Below, in pieces: positions 49,867-59,277 of a stretch of 64,000 bases of DNA. Positions within the stretch are counted from its first letter, which is position 1; each line of letters begins with the position of its first letter. A program made the translations under genes and the position numbers. The notes beneath the pieces were generated by a model. It saw only the letters and a program-made list of their open reading frames with translations. It was not told where the DNA came from and did not search any database. The stretch comes from Bacillus sp. FJAT-45350 (GTDB lineage Bacteria > Bacillota > Bacilli > Bacillales > NISU01): contig NZ_NISU01000001.1 in assembly GCF_002335805.1 (NCBI RefSeq), positions 1 through 64,000 on the forward strand, read 5' to 3'.

Positions 49867-50334
49867 ATGAAGAAAATTATTATCTTTAGTGCTGTTGTTA
49901 TCGTTATTTTTGCAGCATTAGCAGTCGTAACAAATATGAAACAAAGTCAGCAAGTGGAAGGGAATCCTTTTGGTAAAGACTCGTTAGACCCTGCAACAAT
50001 CTCTCAATTAAATGACCCAAATTATCAAAATATTATTCTTCCTGAAACGTTAGTGGGAGCATTGAATGAGGGTGAGACTAAAACGATTTATTATTATAGC
50101 CCAACTTGTCCGGCTTGTACTCAGGTTTCCCCAGTCATTGTTCCACTTGCTAATGAAGTAGATGTGAATATGCAGTTGTTTAATCTACTAGAATTTGAAA
50201 CTGGCTGGTCAACTTTCCAAGTACAGGTAACACCAACTATTGTACATTATACAAATGGTCAAGAGGTTTCGAGAATTGAAGGTATGGCAACGGATGAGGA
50301 ATATCGTCAATGGTTTGAAGCTACAAAAGAATAG
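49867..50334 (+). CDS. Membrane-anchored thioredoxin-like protein (BdbD/StoA-like partner)
   Basis: 155 residues. One N-terminal membrane anchor (about 3-21), a short linker and a thioredoxin domain with active site C81-P-A-C84 (SPTCPACTQVSP) and the cis-proline VTPTI. The order bdbC then thioredoxin suggests an oxidase for exported proteins rather than a reductase. GAGTGGTATAA before the ATG is a weak ribosome binding site, as in an operon. A terminator follows. Confidence 0.87.
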   Translation: MKKIIIFSAVVIVIFAALAVVTNMKQSQQVEGNPFGKDSLDPATISQLNDPNYQNIILPETLVGALNEGETKTIYYYSPTCPACTQVSPVIVPLANEVDVNMQLFNLLEFETGWSTFQVQVTPTIVHYTNGQEVSRIEGMATDEEYRQWFEATKE

Positions 50335-50343
50335 TAACAAATT

Positions 50344-50414
50344 AAGACTATCACTTTATCCAATTCTCATCTTTTTTATAAAGTATGTGAAGGGTGAGAG
50401 ATAGTCTTTTTTAT
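50344..50414 (+). terminator. Terminator after the thioredoxin-like gene
   Basis: AAGACTATC (50344-50352) pairs with GATAGTCTT (50400-50408), followed by TTTTATATTT. Confidence 0.75.
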
Positions 50415-50550
50415 ATTTAATAGATAATGTAAAATTTCAGCAAAAAACTTCACAACGCAGAGTTTGTTTATGAATTTATGCTTTAATATGTCGAAAAAGA
50501 GTGGATTAAGGCAAAAAGTTTACATGAAACGCTATTAAATATGCAGAATA

Positions 50551-50559
50551 TGGTATAAT
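50551..50559 (+). promoter_or_regulatory. Extended -10 promoter element before the FapA-domain gene
   Basis: TGGTATAAT (TG-N-TATAAT form) lies 39 bases before the start codon; the -35 region is poor, which fits an extended -10 promoter. Confidence 0.4.
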
Positions 50560-50597
50560 TAAGAAGAATTAAATTCCTACGAATGTGGGGTAAGCTT

Positions 50598-52427
50598 ATG
50601 AACAACAATGAGGAAAAAGTTGATAAAAGTGTAGAAGAAGTAGAATTAGAAGTGGTTGATGGAACAATTTCAGTTAAGAATCATGAAATCGTTGTTTCTC
50701 CACCTAATGAGCATGGTGAATTCCCAACCATTAGTCCCAGTTCACAGGTAATAATAGCTATAGATGGACAACCAATAACGAAACAAACTCCTGTGAAGGA
50801 TAGTAAAACGATAACTTATAAGATTACTGAAAAAAGAAAGCCTTGGTTTAAAGCAGAAATCAGTAAAGATAAAGTAGAAGTATTGTTGACAATTACAGAG
50901 GAGATTCATAAAGGTTTTCAGTTAAGGAATTCTAATCCGGTCCGAAATTGGGTTCCTACGATTGAAGAAGCAGTTATCAAATATGATGTAGAAGAATTAT
51001 CATCTACAATTATTGATCACATATATAAAATGGGTATTAAAGCAGAAATAAAGGCTCAATTAATTATAGAAGAATTATCTGAACCGAGTCATGAACCGAT
51101 AGTTATTGCGAAAGGTAAGGCTCCTACAGACTCAAAGGATGGATATATTGAGTTGTTCTTCTCAAATGATTTGGAAAGTGTTTCATATGACGATAAATCA
51201 GCAATTGACTACAGAAATCGATATAATATTCCTAAGGTTTCAAAAGGTGATAAGATGGCTCAAATCCATCCTCCTAAGAAAGGGAAGGAAGGTCTCAATG
51301 TTTTTGGTGTCTCTCTCCCTCCTAAACCAGCAAAGTCTGTTGAAGTTCGTCCAAATCGAAAAGTAAAGTTAAACGAGGACGGCTCTGTTATTGCTTTAGT
51401 CTCAGGACGCCCTTCAATAACGGGAAATGTCATTAAAGTATTTGATATTGTAGATACCTATTCAATTAACAAAGACATAGACTTGGAAACAGGTAATATA
51501 TATTTCAATGGAGATGTGGTCATTACAGGAAACGTGAAGGAGCATATGAGGGTTGAGGCAATGGGCAACATCCTGATTAACGGTAATGTTTACTTCTCAA
51601 CTATTATCTCCTCACAAAATATAGTAGTAAACGGGACTGTTATTAATAGTCAAGTTATTAGTGGTCAACATGGTTTATTTTTTAGCGAAGTGTATAAAGT
51701 TTCTGAGAAACTATACCGGACGATAAAACAATTATATGATTCACTTAAACAGATGACAAAACTTCTAGAACAGCAGGGAAAAGAGTATAAATATGGACAA
51801 TTAGTTGCTACCCTTGTCGAATCAAAATTTAAAACTCTTACTGTTGATATTGAAAGCTATTATAAAGTATTAAGTGAAATGGAAACAAGCAATATTGAGG
51901 TCCCTATTCAAATGAAAATGATAAAAAAAATGCTTGCCGTCTTTCGCAATCATTATTTAATGTTGAATGTAGATGGTCCAGTAATGATTAGAAGTGTACG
52001 CTTTGCATTAAAAGAATTACTATCAGCTTCAGAGGCATCGATTAAACAAGAAAGTGATATTACGATACAAGATGCCAATATGTGTACAATAAAAACAAAT
52101 GGATCGATATTTATAGAAAAAGCAGGGGTTATCCACTCTACACTGTTTGCTGGTAAGGATATTATCTTTACAAATCACAAAGGTGTAATCCGTGGAGGAA
52201 AAGTAGAGGCGATGAATGAGATTCACGCGGGGGTTGTTGGAAGTGATTTAGGGTCTAGACCAAAGGTATACGCCGGGCAAAAAATCACAATAAAAGACTT
52301 AAATAAAGCAGTGATAAAACTGAACCAGAAGAAAATGAAAGTTATGGGTCCTATTAAGGATGTTACTTTTAGTTACAATGAAAAAGAGGATGAGATTAAA
52401 AGTAGTCCGCCAGTTAGAGTTGGATAA
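50598..52427 (+). CDS. FapA (DUF342) domain protein
   Basis: About 609 residues. The central and C-terminal parts carry DUF342/FapA-type beta-helix repeats (NIYFNGDVVITGNVKEHMRVEAMGNILINGNVYFSTI, and later NGSIFIEKAGVIHSTLFAGKDIIF) and a helical hairpin (about 370-480). FapA proteins form polymerising filaments or membrane-bound scaffolds and some sit beside flagellar or chemotaxis genes. It precedes the cheA-cheW-cheY-cheX cluster by 240 bases. The ATG at 50598 follows GTGGGGTAAGC. The local role is unknown. Confidence 0.82.
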   Translation: MNNNEEKVDKSVEEVELEVVDGTISVKNHEIVVSPPNEHGEFPTISPSSQVIIAIDGQPITKQTPVKDSKTITYKITEKRKPWFKAEISKDKVEVLLTITEEIHKGFQLRNSNPVRNWVPTIEEAVIKYDVEELSSTIIDHIYKMGIKAEIKAQLIIEELSEPSHEPIVIAKGKAPTDSKDGYIELFFSNDLESVSYDDKSAIDYRNRYNIPKVSKGDKMAQIHPPKKGKEGLNVFGVSLPPKPAKSVEVRPNRKVKLNEDGSVIALVSGRPSITGNVIKVFDIVDTYSINKDIDLETGNIYFNGDVVITGNVKEHMRVEAMGNILINGNVYFSTIISSQNIVVNGTVINSQVISGQHGLFFSEVYKVSEKLYRTIKQLYDSLKQMTKLLEQQGKEYKYGQLVATLVESKFKTLTVDIESYYKVLSEMETSNIEVPIQMKMIKKMLAVFRNHYLMLNVDGPVMIRSVRFALKELLSASEASIKQESDITIQDANMCTIKTNGSIFIEKAGVIHSTLFAGKDIIFTNHKGVIRGGKVEAMNEIHAGVVGSDLGSRPKVYAGQKITIKDLNKAVIKLNQKKMKVMGPIKDVTFSYNEKEDEIKSSPPVRVG

Positions 52428-52666
52428 AAAAGGATAATGTGGATCCTATATCATATGATGATGTTAGTTCAGTAAGAATAGTTAGCACTATAAAAGCGAT
52501 GGTTAAATATACTTATTATTTTAAAAGAAAGTCTAATTTTATGTGAAGAAATACTTATTTTAATAAAAATATGCTATTATTGTAATTATCTTTAACTATG
52601 AAAATCAAGTAATGAAGAGATTAATAGTGCTTCAGATCTTTAGAGAATATTGAGGTGAATAGGGTC

Positions 52667-54751
52667 TTGATTAATTCTGAATATTTAAACGTGTTTATTG
52701 ATGAAAGCCAAGAGCATTTGCAAGCGGTAAATGACAACTTATTGAAATTAGAAAATGCACCAGATGACCTATCTATCGTTGGGGAGATATTTCGCTCTGC
52801 CCATACCTTAAAGGGTATGGCGGCAACAATGGGCTTTGAAGACCTCGCACATCTAACTCACAATATGGAAAATGTACTTGACCTCATCCGTAATCAAAAA
52901 CTAGATGCAACATCTGACGTATTAGATGTTGTATTTGCAGCAGTAGATGATTTAGAGGAAATGGTAAACGACATATCAAGTGGTGGGGATGGTAAGCGAG
53001 ATGTTTCAGACGCTGTAGCTAAGCTAGAGCAAATTGAAAAAGGGGAAGTGCCTACTGGAGCTTCAGGACAATCAGAAGCGGCTGTAACAGCAGAAAGTTC
53101 ATCTGCTGTTATTGATGTAGATTTGTTTTCTGAGACGTATGACCAATTTGAATTAACTGTACTACTGCAATCCCACGAGCAAGGGTACAATGCATTCCAA
53201 ATTAGAGTGACACTAGATGAAAGAACTATGCTGAAAGCAGCACGTGTCTTTATGGTGTTTGAAGTTCTTGAACAAGTGGGTGAAGTAATTAAATCTTCTC
53301 CACCAGCTGAAGAATTAGAAGAAGAAAAGTTTGAAGATGATTTTGTAGTTACATTCCTTTCTAAAATAGACGGAGAAGAAATTGCTGCTCGTATTAACAA
53401 AGTTTCTGAAATCGTTAATGTTCAAGTTCGTGAACTTGATGTGGAAGAATTAAAGCAAGCAGCTTCTGAAGCAAGACAAGTGGATTCAGGTTCATCAGAA
53501 GTAAAAGAAGAGAAAACAGCAACTAAAGAAAAAGCAGCGACACCAAATAAAGCAGAAGAAAAAAAGGCATCAACTCCACAGAAAAAATCAAATGCTGATG
53601 CGAATAAGACGATTCGTGTTAATATCGAACGCTTAGATGTGTTAATGAATCTTTTTGAAGAACTAGTTATTGACCGTGGGCGTCTTGAGCAAATTGCTAG
53701 TGAGCTTAAGAATAATGAACTAAATGAAACGGTTGAACGTATGTCAAGGATATCTGGTGATTTACAAGAGATTATCTTAAACATGCGTATGATGCCGGTA
53801 GAACAAGTCTTTAACCGCTTCCCAAGAATGGTGCGAAGCTTATCTAAAGACCTTAATAAGAAAGTGAATTTACAAATTATCGGTGCGGATACTGAATTAG
53901 ATCGTACGATTATCGATGAAATTGGGGATCCGTTAGTGCATCTAATTCGTAACTCAATTGACCATGGAGTAGAAACTCCTGAGAAGCGTCGTGAGGCAGG
54001 GAAGCCTGAAGAAGGTACGGTAGTCTTAAAGGCATACCATAGCGGAAACAATGTCTTTATTGAGATTGAAGATGACGGAGCGGGTATCGACCGTGAAAAA
54101 ATTCTAAAGAAAGCATTAGATAATGGTGTTGTCACAGAAGAAGAAGTATCTAAGATGACAGACCAACAAATCTATGGATTACTTTTCGCTTCTGGCTTTA
54201 GTACAGCAGAAAAAATAACGGACGTATCAGGTCGAGGTGTAGGTCTAGACGTAGTTCGTACAACCTTTGAATCACTTGGTGGTATTGTTACAGTAGATTC
54301 TACATTAGGGAAGGGATCTATCTTCTCAATCCAGTTACCATTAACATTATCGATTATCGATGTGATGTTAATTGAGGTGGCTAAAGAGAAGTATGCAATT
54401 CCACTTTCCTCAATTGTAGAAACAGCGATTGTAAATAAAGAAGAAGTATACAGTGCCCATAATCAAAAGGTTATTGACTTTAGAGGTAAAGTGGTACCGT
54501 TAGTATTCTTGAAAGATATCTTTGAAGTGCCTGTTGAGGAAGAAAGAGATGAAGAATTTTATTCTCTTGTTATTATCCACAAGGGAGAGAAAATTGCCGG
54601 CTTAGTAGTAGATTCCTTAATTGGACAGCATGATATCGTATTAAAATCATTAGGGAACTATTTGACAAATGTGTTTGCAATTTCTGGCGCAACCATTCTT
54701 GGTAATGGTCAAGTAGCTCTAATTGTTGATACGAATGCACTTATTAAGTAA
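52667..54751 (+). CDS. cheA: Chemotaxis histidine kinase CheA
   Basis: About 694 residues: HPt domain with phospho-acceptor H46 (RSAHTLKGMAATMGF), a P2 region (about 145-275), an Ala/Lys/Glu-rich linker, dimerisation helices (NIERLDVLMNLFEELVIDRGRL), the ATPase with N-box HLIRNSIDHGVE, DDGAGID and GRGVGLDVV, and a C-terminal CheW-like domain. It phosphorylates CheY in answer to receptors. The TTG at 52667 is preferred because GAGGTG is 9 bases upstream; the GTG at 52655 lies inside it. Confidence 0.96.
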   Translation: MINSEYLNVFIDESQEHLQAVNDNLLKLENAPDDLSIVGEIFRSAHTLKGMAATMGFEDLAHLTHNMENVLDLIRNQKLDATSDVLDVVFAAVDDLEEMVNDISSGGDGKRDVSDAVAKLEQIEKGEVPTGASGQSEAAVTAESSSAVIDVDLFSETYDQFELTVLLQSHEQGYNAFQIRVTLDERTMLKAARVFMVFEVLEQVGEVIKSSPPAEELEEEKFEDDFVVTFLSKIDGEEIAARINKVSEIVNVQVRELDVEELKQAASEARQVDSGSSEVKEEKTATKEKAATPNKAEEKKASTPQKKSNADANKTIRVNIERLDVLMNLFEELVIDRGRLEQIASELKNNELNETVERMSRISGDLQEIILNMRMMPVEQVFNRFPRMVRSLSKDLNKKVNLQIIGADTELDRTIIDEIGDPLVHLIRNSIDHGVETPEKRREAGKPEEGTVVLKAYHSGNNVFIEIEDDGAGIDREKILKKALDNGVVTEEEVSKMTDQQIYGLLFASGFSTAEKITDVSGRGVGLDVVRTTFESLGGIVTVDSTLGKGSIFSIQLPLTLSIIDVMLIEVAKEKYAIPLSSIVETAIVNKEEVYSAHNQKVIDFRGKVVPLVFLKDIFEVPVEEERDEEFYSLVIIHKGEKIAGLVVDSLIGQHDIVLKSLGNYLTNVFAISGATILGNGQVALIVDTNALIK

Positions 54752-54777
54752 TTAAAGAAGTTGGGAGGTAGATCTCG

Positions 54778-55221
54778 GTGGCAAATGATACTGCGACGAA
54801 AAATGATTTAAAGGTCATCGTCTTTCAATTGAAAGACGAGGAATATGCGATAGAGGTAGAGTATGTTCAATCGATTGAACGTATGCAACCAGTCACGAGA
54901 ATCCCGAGAACATACCCTTTTATAACTGGGGTTATGAACTTAAGGGGTGTAATAACACCAATTATTAATCTTAGAAAACGGTTTGGGATTGAAGAAAAAG
55001 CGTTTGATGATGCGACAAGAATTCTTGTTGTTTCAAAAGAAGATATTGAAATTGGTTTTATCGTTGACGGTGCAAATGATGTTATTGATATACCAGCAGA
55101 TAAGATTGAGCCTACACCAGAGGTTGTCGGTGGCGTAGAAGCTGAATATCTACGAGGTGTCGTAAAGCTAGATAAACGTTTATTTACTCTACTAAACTTA
55201 GAAAAAGTTATTAGAGAGTAG
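54778..55221 (+). CDS. cheW: Chemotaxis coupling protein CheW
   Basis: 147 residues, one SH3-like CheW domain (VFQLKDEEYAIEVEYVQSIERMQPVTRIPRTYPFITGVMNLRGVITPIINLRKRFG). It links receptors to CheA. GTG start with TGGGAGGTAGATCTCG upstream. It lies 26 bases after cheA. Confidence 0.95.
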   Translation: MANDTATKNDLKVIVFQLKDEEYAIEVEYVQSIERMQPVTRIPRTYPFITGVMNLRGVITPIINLRKRFGIEEKAFDDATRILVVSKEDIEIGFIVDGANDVIDIPADKIEPTPEVVGGVEAEYLRGVVKLDKRLFTLLNLEKVIRE

Positions 55222-55380
55222 TAGCAACTAAATGGTCTTCTTAAGAGACTGTTAAAAGTATTTCTAGTAAATTACTGACTTATACAAAGGATTAAGGTAA
55301 GTATAACTATTATTTGCTAAGTCCTTTGTTAATCTATTATGTTATTATATAAGTTGAATAATTGTTGGAGAGGTGTCGAA

Positions 55381-55740
55381 ATGGCTTCTGTATTAATTGT
55401 TGATGATGCAGCATTTATGAGAATGATGATTAAGGATATTCTATCAAAGAATAACTATGAGATTGCAGGAGAAGCTGCAAATGGACTTGAAGCAGTAGAG
55501 AAATTTAAAGAAACAAAACCTGACTTAGTGACAATGGATATTACTATGCCTGAGAAAGATGGTATCGAGGCGTTAAAAGAAATTAAACAACTTGATCCAA
55601 ATGCAAAAGTAATTATGTGTTCTGCAATGGGACAACAATCTATGGTAATTGATGCGATTCAGTCTGGAGCCAAGGATTTCATCGTAAAACCATTCCAAGC
55701 TGACCGTGTATTAGAAGCAATTCAAAAAGTACTAGGATAA
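55381..55740 (+). CDS. cheY: Response regulator CheY
   Basis: 119 residues, a single receiver domain. Phospho-acceptor D53 with acidic pair D8/D9, switch residue in MCSAMG and the conserved lysine in IVKPF. The start MASVLIVDDAAFMRMMIKDIL is typical of CheY that acts on the flagellar switch. GAGAGGTGTCGAA precedes the ATG at 55381. It has its own 160-base upstream gap. Confidence 0.95.
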   Translation: MASVLIVDDAAFMRMMIKDILSKNNYEIAGEAANGLEAVEKFKETKPDLVTMDITMPEKDGIEALKEIKQLDPNAKVIMCSAMGQQSMVIDAIQSGAKDFIVKPFQADRVLEAIQKVLG

Positions 55741-55824
55741 TAATTGATTGCTAGTTAAATGAGATTGCAGTGACAAGTGTCTCTGCTTTCTCCATTTTTT
55801 CAAACAATTAATGGAGGATTTTAC

Positions 55825-56286
55825 ATGCAAGCAAATCACGTCAATGCAATTACAAGAGCTACTAAATCAATTCTAACGAATCATTTAGGTGTGGAAGCAG
55901 AGATGTTGAAGCCTTATGTTCAAAAAAAGAGTATTCCATCTAATGAAATCTCTGTTATCCTCGGTATAAATGGTCAATTGGAAGGGCAGATTATTTGTTC
56001 CGTAGACCATCAAATGGCTAAGTCAATGATCGGTGCAATGATGGGTGGAATGACAATAGAAACAATAGATGATATGGGATGGAGTGCCATTCAAGAGCTT
56101 GGGAACTGGATTGCAGGTACTACTGCAACTGAATTATCCAAAGAAGACTGCATTATTGATGTAACACCTCCTGTAGTAAATGAAGGTGCTTCGAAATTCC
56201 ACTCATCTTCAACGTTTATTACATTTCCATTAAATACTGCTATTGGAGAAATGCACATACATGTTTCAGTGAAGGATGCTAAGTAG
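55825..56286 (+). CDS. cheX: CheX-family CheY-P phosphatase
   Basis: About 153 residues. The active-site motif E91-x2-N94 (AIQELGNWIAG) occurs once, as in CheX (CheC and FliY have two). The end FHSSSTFITFPLNTAIGEMHIHVSVK fits the family. It probably dephosphorylates the adjacent CheY. ATGGAGGATTTTAC precedes the ATG at 55825; the frame from 55777 has no site. Confidence 0.9.
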   Translation: MQANHVNAITRATKSILTNHLGVEAEMLKPYVQKKSIPSNEISVILGINGQLEGQIICSVDHQMAKSMIGAMMGGMTIETIDDMGWSAIQELGNWIAGTTATELSKEDCIIDVTPPVVNEGASKFHSSSTFITFPLNTAIGEMHIHVSVKDAK

Positions 56287-56298
56287 TGAAATAGTAAG

Positions 56299-56332
56299 GG
56301 CTAAGAAGAGAGTGTTTCTTAGTCTTTTTTTC
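56299..56332 (+). terminator. Terminator after cheX
   Basis: GGCTAAGAA (56299-56307) pairs with TTCTTAGTC (56316-56324; one G-T), followed by TTTTTTTC. Confidence 0.88.
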
Positions 56333-56363
56333 TTGTTGTTTTTCATATATAAAGGAGAGAGTT

Positions 56364-57497
56364 ATGAGAGCTAGAATGTATAGTATTATATTACTATTGG
56401 TGTTTATTTTGGGTTTAACAGCCTGTGAAGGTGAAAGCTCAACCATAAAAGAAGAAAGCGATCCGACAAGCTATGTAGATAGTGATGAGCAAGTGAAAGA
56501 AGGCACTCAAATATATGGTGACGAACTATCAGTTCATTTTATCGACGTAGGGCAAGGAGACGCTACGTTGTTTTTAGGTCCGGACTTTACAATCTTAGTA
56601 GATGTAGGTCGACATGATCGAAATGATGTTGTTCCATATCTTAAATCAGTTGGAGTGACCGAATTCGATATCGTAGTAGGGACACATCCACATGCTGATC
56701 ATATAGGTCAACTTGACAAAGTATTAATGGAGTTTCCGACAGATGAGGTTTGGATGTCAGGAGATGAGCATACGACACGTACCTATGAACGAGTAATTGA
56801 TGCTATAGCATCTACAGGTGTTAGTTACTATGAACCAAGAGCTGGAGAAGTCTTTGAAGTAGGCTCATTAGTTATTGAAGTAATTAATCCTGAAACGCTA
56901 ACAGGGGATTTTCATGAAGGCTCTTTAGCGTTACGAGCTGTTTATGGTGATATTTCCTTTTTATTAACTGGAGATGTGGAGAAACAAACAGAAGAAGAGA
57001 TTATCACTCGAGGTCATAAGCTGCAATCAACTATTTTTCAATTAGGACATCATGGCTCTAGTACGTCAAACACAGAGCCATTTCTCAAGGCGGTTAAACC
57101 AGAGTTAGCTATTTACTCTGCTGGTTTAAACAATGACTATGGTCACCCTCACCGAGAAGTTATTAGTCTATTAGATAGCTTAAATATACCGATAAAGGGT
57201 ACTGATATAAATGGAACGATTATTATTAATACAGATGGCTCAAATTATCGTATAGAAAAAGAAAAAGAAGCTGAGACAACCAAAGTAGAGGATACTAATT
57301 TAGCTTGTATTGATATTAACGTGAGTTCAAGAGAAGAGTTAGCAACAATTGTTCATATTGGTGACGAACGGGCTGAGCAATTAATTGAGCACCGACCATA
57401 TGATTCTGTTGAGCAACTTAGAAGGATAAATGGTATTGGTAGTGGACGATTAGGTGATATTGTGGAAGAAGGTTTAGCTTGTGTAAAAGTAAAATAG
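56364..57497 (+). CDS. Lipoprotein with ComEC-like MBL domain fused to a helix-hairpin-helix domain
   Basis: 377 residues. Lipobox Cys21 (LGLTACEGE) anchors it outside the cell. The metallo-beta-lactamase domain (about 50-295) is of the ComEC C-terminal type: IDVGQGDATLFL, HPHADHIGQLDKVL (the HxHxDH zinc site) and FQLGHHGSSTSN. The tail (about 310-375; ACIDINVSSREELATIVHIGDERAEQLIEHRPYDSVEQLRRINGIG) is a ComEA-like HhH DNA-binding module. It may be an extracellular nuclease or phosphodiesterase. The next gene is DUF3006. AAAGGAGAGAG precedes the ATG. Confidence 0.88.
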   Translation: MRARMYSIILLLVFILGLTACEGESSTIKEESDPTSYVDSDEQVKEGTQIYGDELSVHFIDVGQGDATLFLGPDFTILVDVGRHDRNDVVPYLKSVGVTEFDIVVGTHPHADHIGQLDKVLMEFPTDEVWMSGDEHTTRTYERVIDAIASTGVSYYEPRAGEVFEVGSLVIEVINPETLTGDFHEGSLALRAVYGDISFLLTGDVEKQTEEEIITRGHKLQSTIFQLGHHGSSTSNTEPFLKAVKPELAIYSAGLNNDYGHPHREVISLLDSLNIPIKGTDINGTIIINTDGSNYRIEKEKEAETTKVEDTNLACIDINVSSREELATIVHIGDERAEQLIEHRPYDSVEQLRRINGIGSGRLGDIVEEGLACVKVK

Positions 57498-57516
57498 CTA
57501 ATTGGAGGTTCTTGTT

Positions 57517-57771
57517 ATGAAAGGGATTGTAGACAGAATTGTAGATGGGGAAAAAGTAGTTATCCTCGTTGGTGAGAAAGAAGAAGAATATATACTTAAT
57601 CAGAGTCAACTCTCTTTTAATGTAAAGGAAGGTTCAGTATTAGAAGTAAATATAGAAAATGGACAGTTAGATAATGTAAAATTAATAAAGAGTGAAGACG
57701 AACAACGAATCACTAATAAGCTTGAGTTATTAAGAAATAGAAGTGGGGAAAGTAAATTTAAGAAGAAATAA
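57517..57771 (+). CDS. DUF3006 family protein
   Basis: About 84 residues: a small beta-rich protein (KGIVDRIVDGEKVVILVGEKEEEYIL) with a charged C-terminal tail. DUF3006 genes are often next to ComEC-like MBL lipoproteins, as here (20 bases apart), so it may modulate that enzyme, but no activity is known. TTGGAGGTTCTTGTT precedes the ATG at 57517. Confidence 0.8.
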   Translation: MKGIVDRIVDGEKVVILVGEKEEEYILNQSQLSFNVKEGSVLEVNIENGQLDNVKLIKSEDEQRITNKLELLRNRSGESKFKKK

Positions 57772-57838
57772 ACTAGAATGAGTTTGTGAAAGAGTAAAGC
57801 CTTTTTCAAACTCTGTCATGCCATAAGGAGGGGAACGA

Positions 57839-58531
57839 ATGCAAAATATTATGGACACCGTAAAGGAAGTCGTCTACGCCGTTATACCAATTTCGTTAGT
57901 GGTTATCATTTTGCAATTTACGCTAATTGGTATGCCGATGGAAATGTTCATGCAATTTATCGTTGGAGTCGTCATGGTGTCAATTGGTTTAATCCTGTTT
58001 TTATTAGGGGTACATATAGGGTTATTACCAATTGGAGAGATGATTGGATCAGCTTTACCGAAAATGGGGAAGGCATGGTTGGTTATTTTCTTTGGTTTTT
58101 TACTAGGATTTGTAGCGACTGTTGCAGAGCCTGATGTACGAGTTCTAGCTATGCAAGTAGATTTGGTTTCTGATGGTGTTGTTTCAAGAAATCTCTTAAT
58201 CTATACAGTAGCATTAGGTGTAGCGATTTTTGTTGGGTTAGCGATGTTGAGAATCTTATTAAATATACCAATTACTTATATGTTGGTTGTTGGTTATGGA
58301 CTAGTATTTTTACTTGCGGCCTTTACTCCAGCTCATTTTATCCCGATTTCTTTTGATGCAGGTGGGGTAACAACTGGACCGATGACTGTGCCATTTATTT
58401 TAGCATTAGGTGTTGGTGTAGCCTCAGTCCTAAGAGGTAAATCTGCATCATCTGATGGATTTGGATTAGTAGCATTAGCATCAATTGGTCCTATTTTGGC
58501 TGTCTTAGTGTTAGGGGTGATTTATGGATGA
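57839..58531 (+). CDS. DUF1538 membrane protein, first copy
   Basis: 230 residues with about six or seven membrane helices. GVHIGLLPIGEMIGSALPK, FLLGFVATVAEPDVRVLAMQV and FDAGGVTTGPMTVPFILALGVGVASV are the DUF1538 signatures, repeated in the next gene. The latter motif resembles an anion or cation carrier filter. Function unknown. AAGGAGGGGAACGA precedes the ATG. It overlaps the second copy by 4 bases (ATGA). Confidence 0.85.
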   Translation: MQNIMDTVKEVVYAVIPISLVVIILQFTLIGMPMEMFMQFIVGVVMVSIGLILFLLGVHIGLLPIGEMIGSALPKMGKAWLVIFFGFLLGFVATVAEPDVRVLAMQVDLVSDGVVSRNLLIYTVALGVAIFVGLAMLRILLNIPITYMLVVGYGLVFLLAAFTPAHFIPISFDAGGVTTGPMTVPFILALGVGVASVLRGKSASSDGFGLVALASIGPILAVLVLGVIYG

Positions 58532-59277
58532 ATATAAAAATATTTGAAGGGTTTGGTCATGTTCTATATGAAGTAGCCTTTGCCCTTATTCCTCTATTAA
58601 TATTTTTCCTGTTCTTTCAATTTTTTATTTTAAAATTGCCGATGAAAAAGCTTATGGATATACTAAAAGGAATGTTTCTTACGTTTTGGGGTCTTGCTTT
58701 CTTTCTTCAGGGAGTACATATTGGATTTTTGCCAGCTGGAGAAATGATGGGGACAATTCTTGGACAAATGGATTTCTTATGGATTCTCATTCCAATTGGA
58801 TTTGTCTTAGGATTTGTCGCAACATTTGCTGAACCGGCGGTACGTATTTTAAATCATGAAGTTGAGAAAGTATCAGGTGGTTATATACCGGAAAAGGTTA
58901 TGCTATACACTCTTTCGATTGGCGTTGGTTTGTCAATTGCGTTGTCAATGTTACGAGTGATAGTTGGTATTCCTTTATGGTACTTTATCATCCCTGGATA
59001 CCTCATTGCACTAATCTTAATTAAGTTTTCTACTCGCACGTTTACGTCGATTGCGTTCGATTCAGGTGGAGTAGCTACAGGACCAATGACGGTAACATTT
59101 ATTGTTTCGATGTCAGTAGGAATTGCAACTGTAATGGAGGGACGTGACCCTTTACTTGATGGATTTGGAATGATCGCATTAGTCGCTCTTTCCCCTATCT
59201 TGTCTGTATTAACATTAGGGTTACTTTATGGTCGAAAGGAGAAAGAAAATGATCGAACATTTGAACCTGAGTCATAA
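58528..59277 (+). CDS. DUF1538 membrane protein, second copy
   Basis: 249 residues, a paralogue of the preceding gene with the same motifs (GVHIGFLPAGEMMGTIL, FVLGFVATFAEPAVRILNHEV, FDSGGVATGPMTVTFIVSMSVG). The pair may form a heterodimer with pseudo-twofold symmetry. Its 3' end overlaps the first PII-like gene by 29 bases, which couples the membrane pair to PII-type regulators. Confidence 0.85.
   Translation: MNIKIFEGFGHVLYEVAFALIPLLIFFLFFQFFILKLPMKKLMDILKGMFLTFWGLAFFLQGVHIGFLPAGEMMGTILGQMDFLWILIPIGFVLGFVATFAEPAVRILNHEVEKVSGGYIPEKVMLYTLSIGVGLSIALSMLRVIVGIPLWYFIIPGYLIALILIKFSTRTFTSIAFDSGGVATGPMTVTFIVSMSVGIATVMEGRDPLLDGFGMIALVALSPILSVLTLGLLYGRKEKENDRTFEPES

Noticed and set aside
53422-54135. 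237-codon leftward frame across cheA
   Set aside because: It is antisense to the coding-strand codons of the highly conserved cheA, serine-rich and of low complexity, with no ribosome binding site; a shadow frame.
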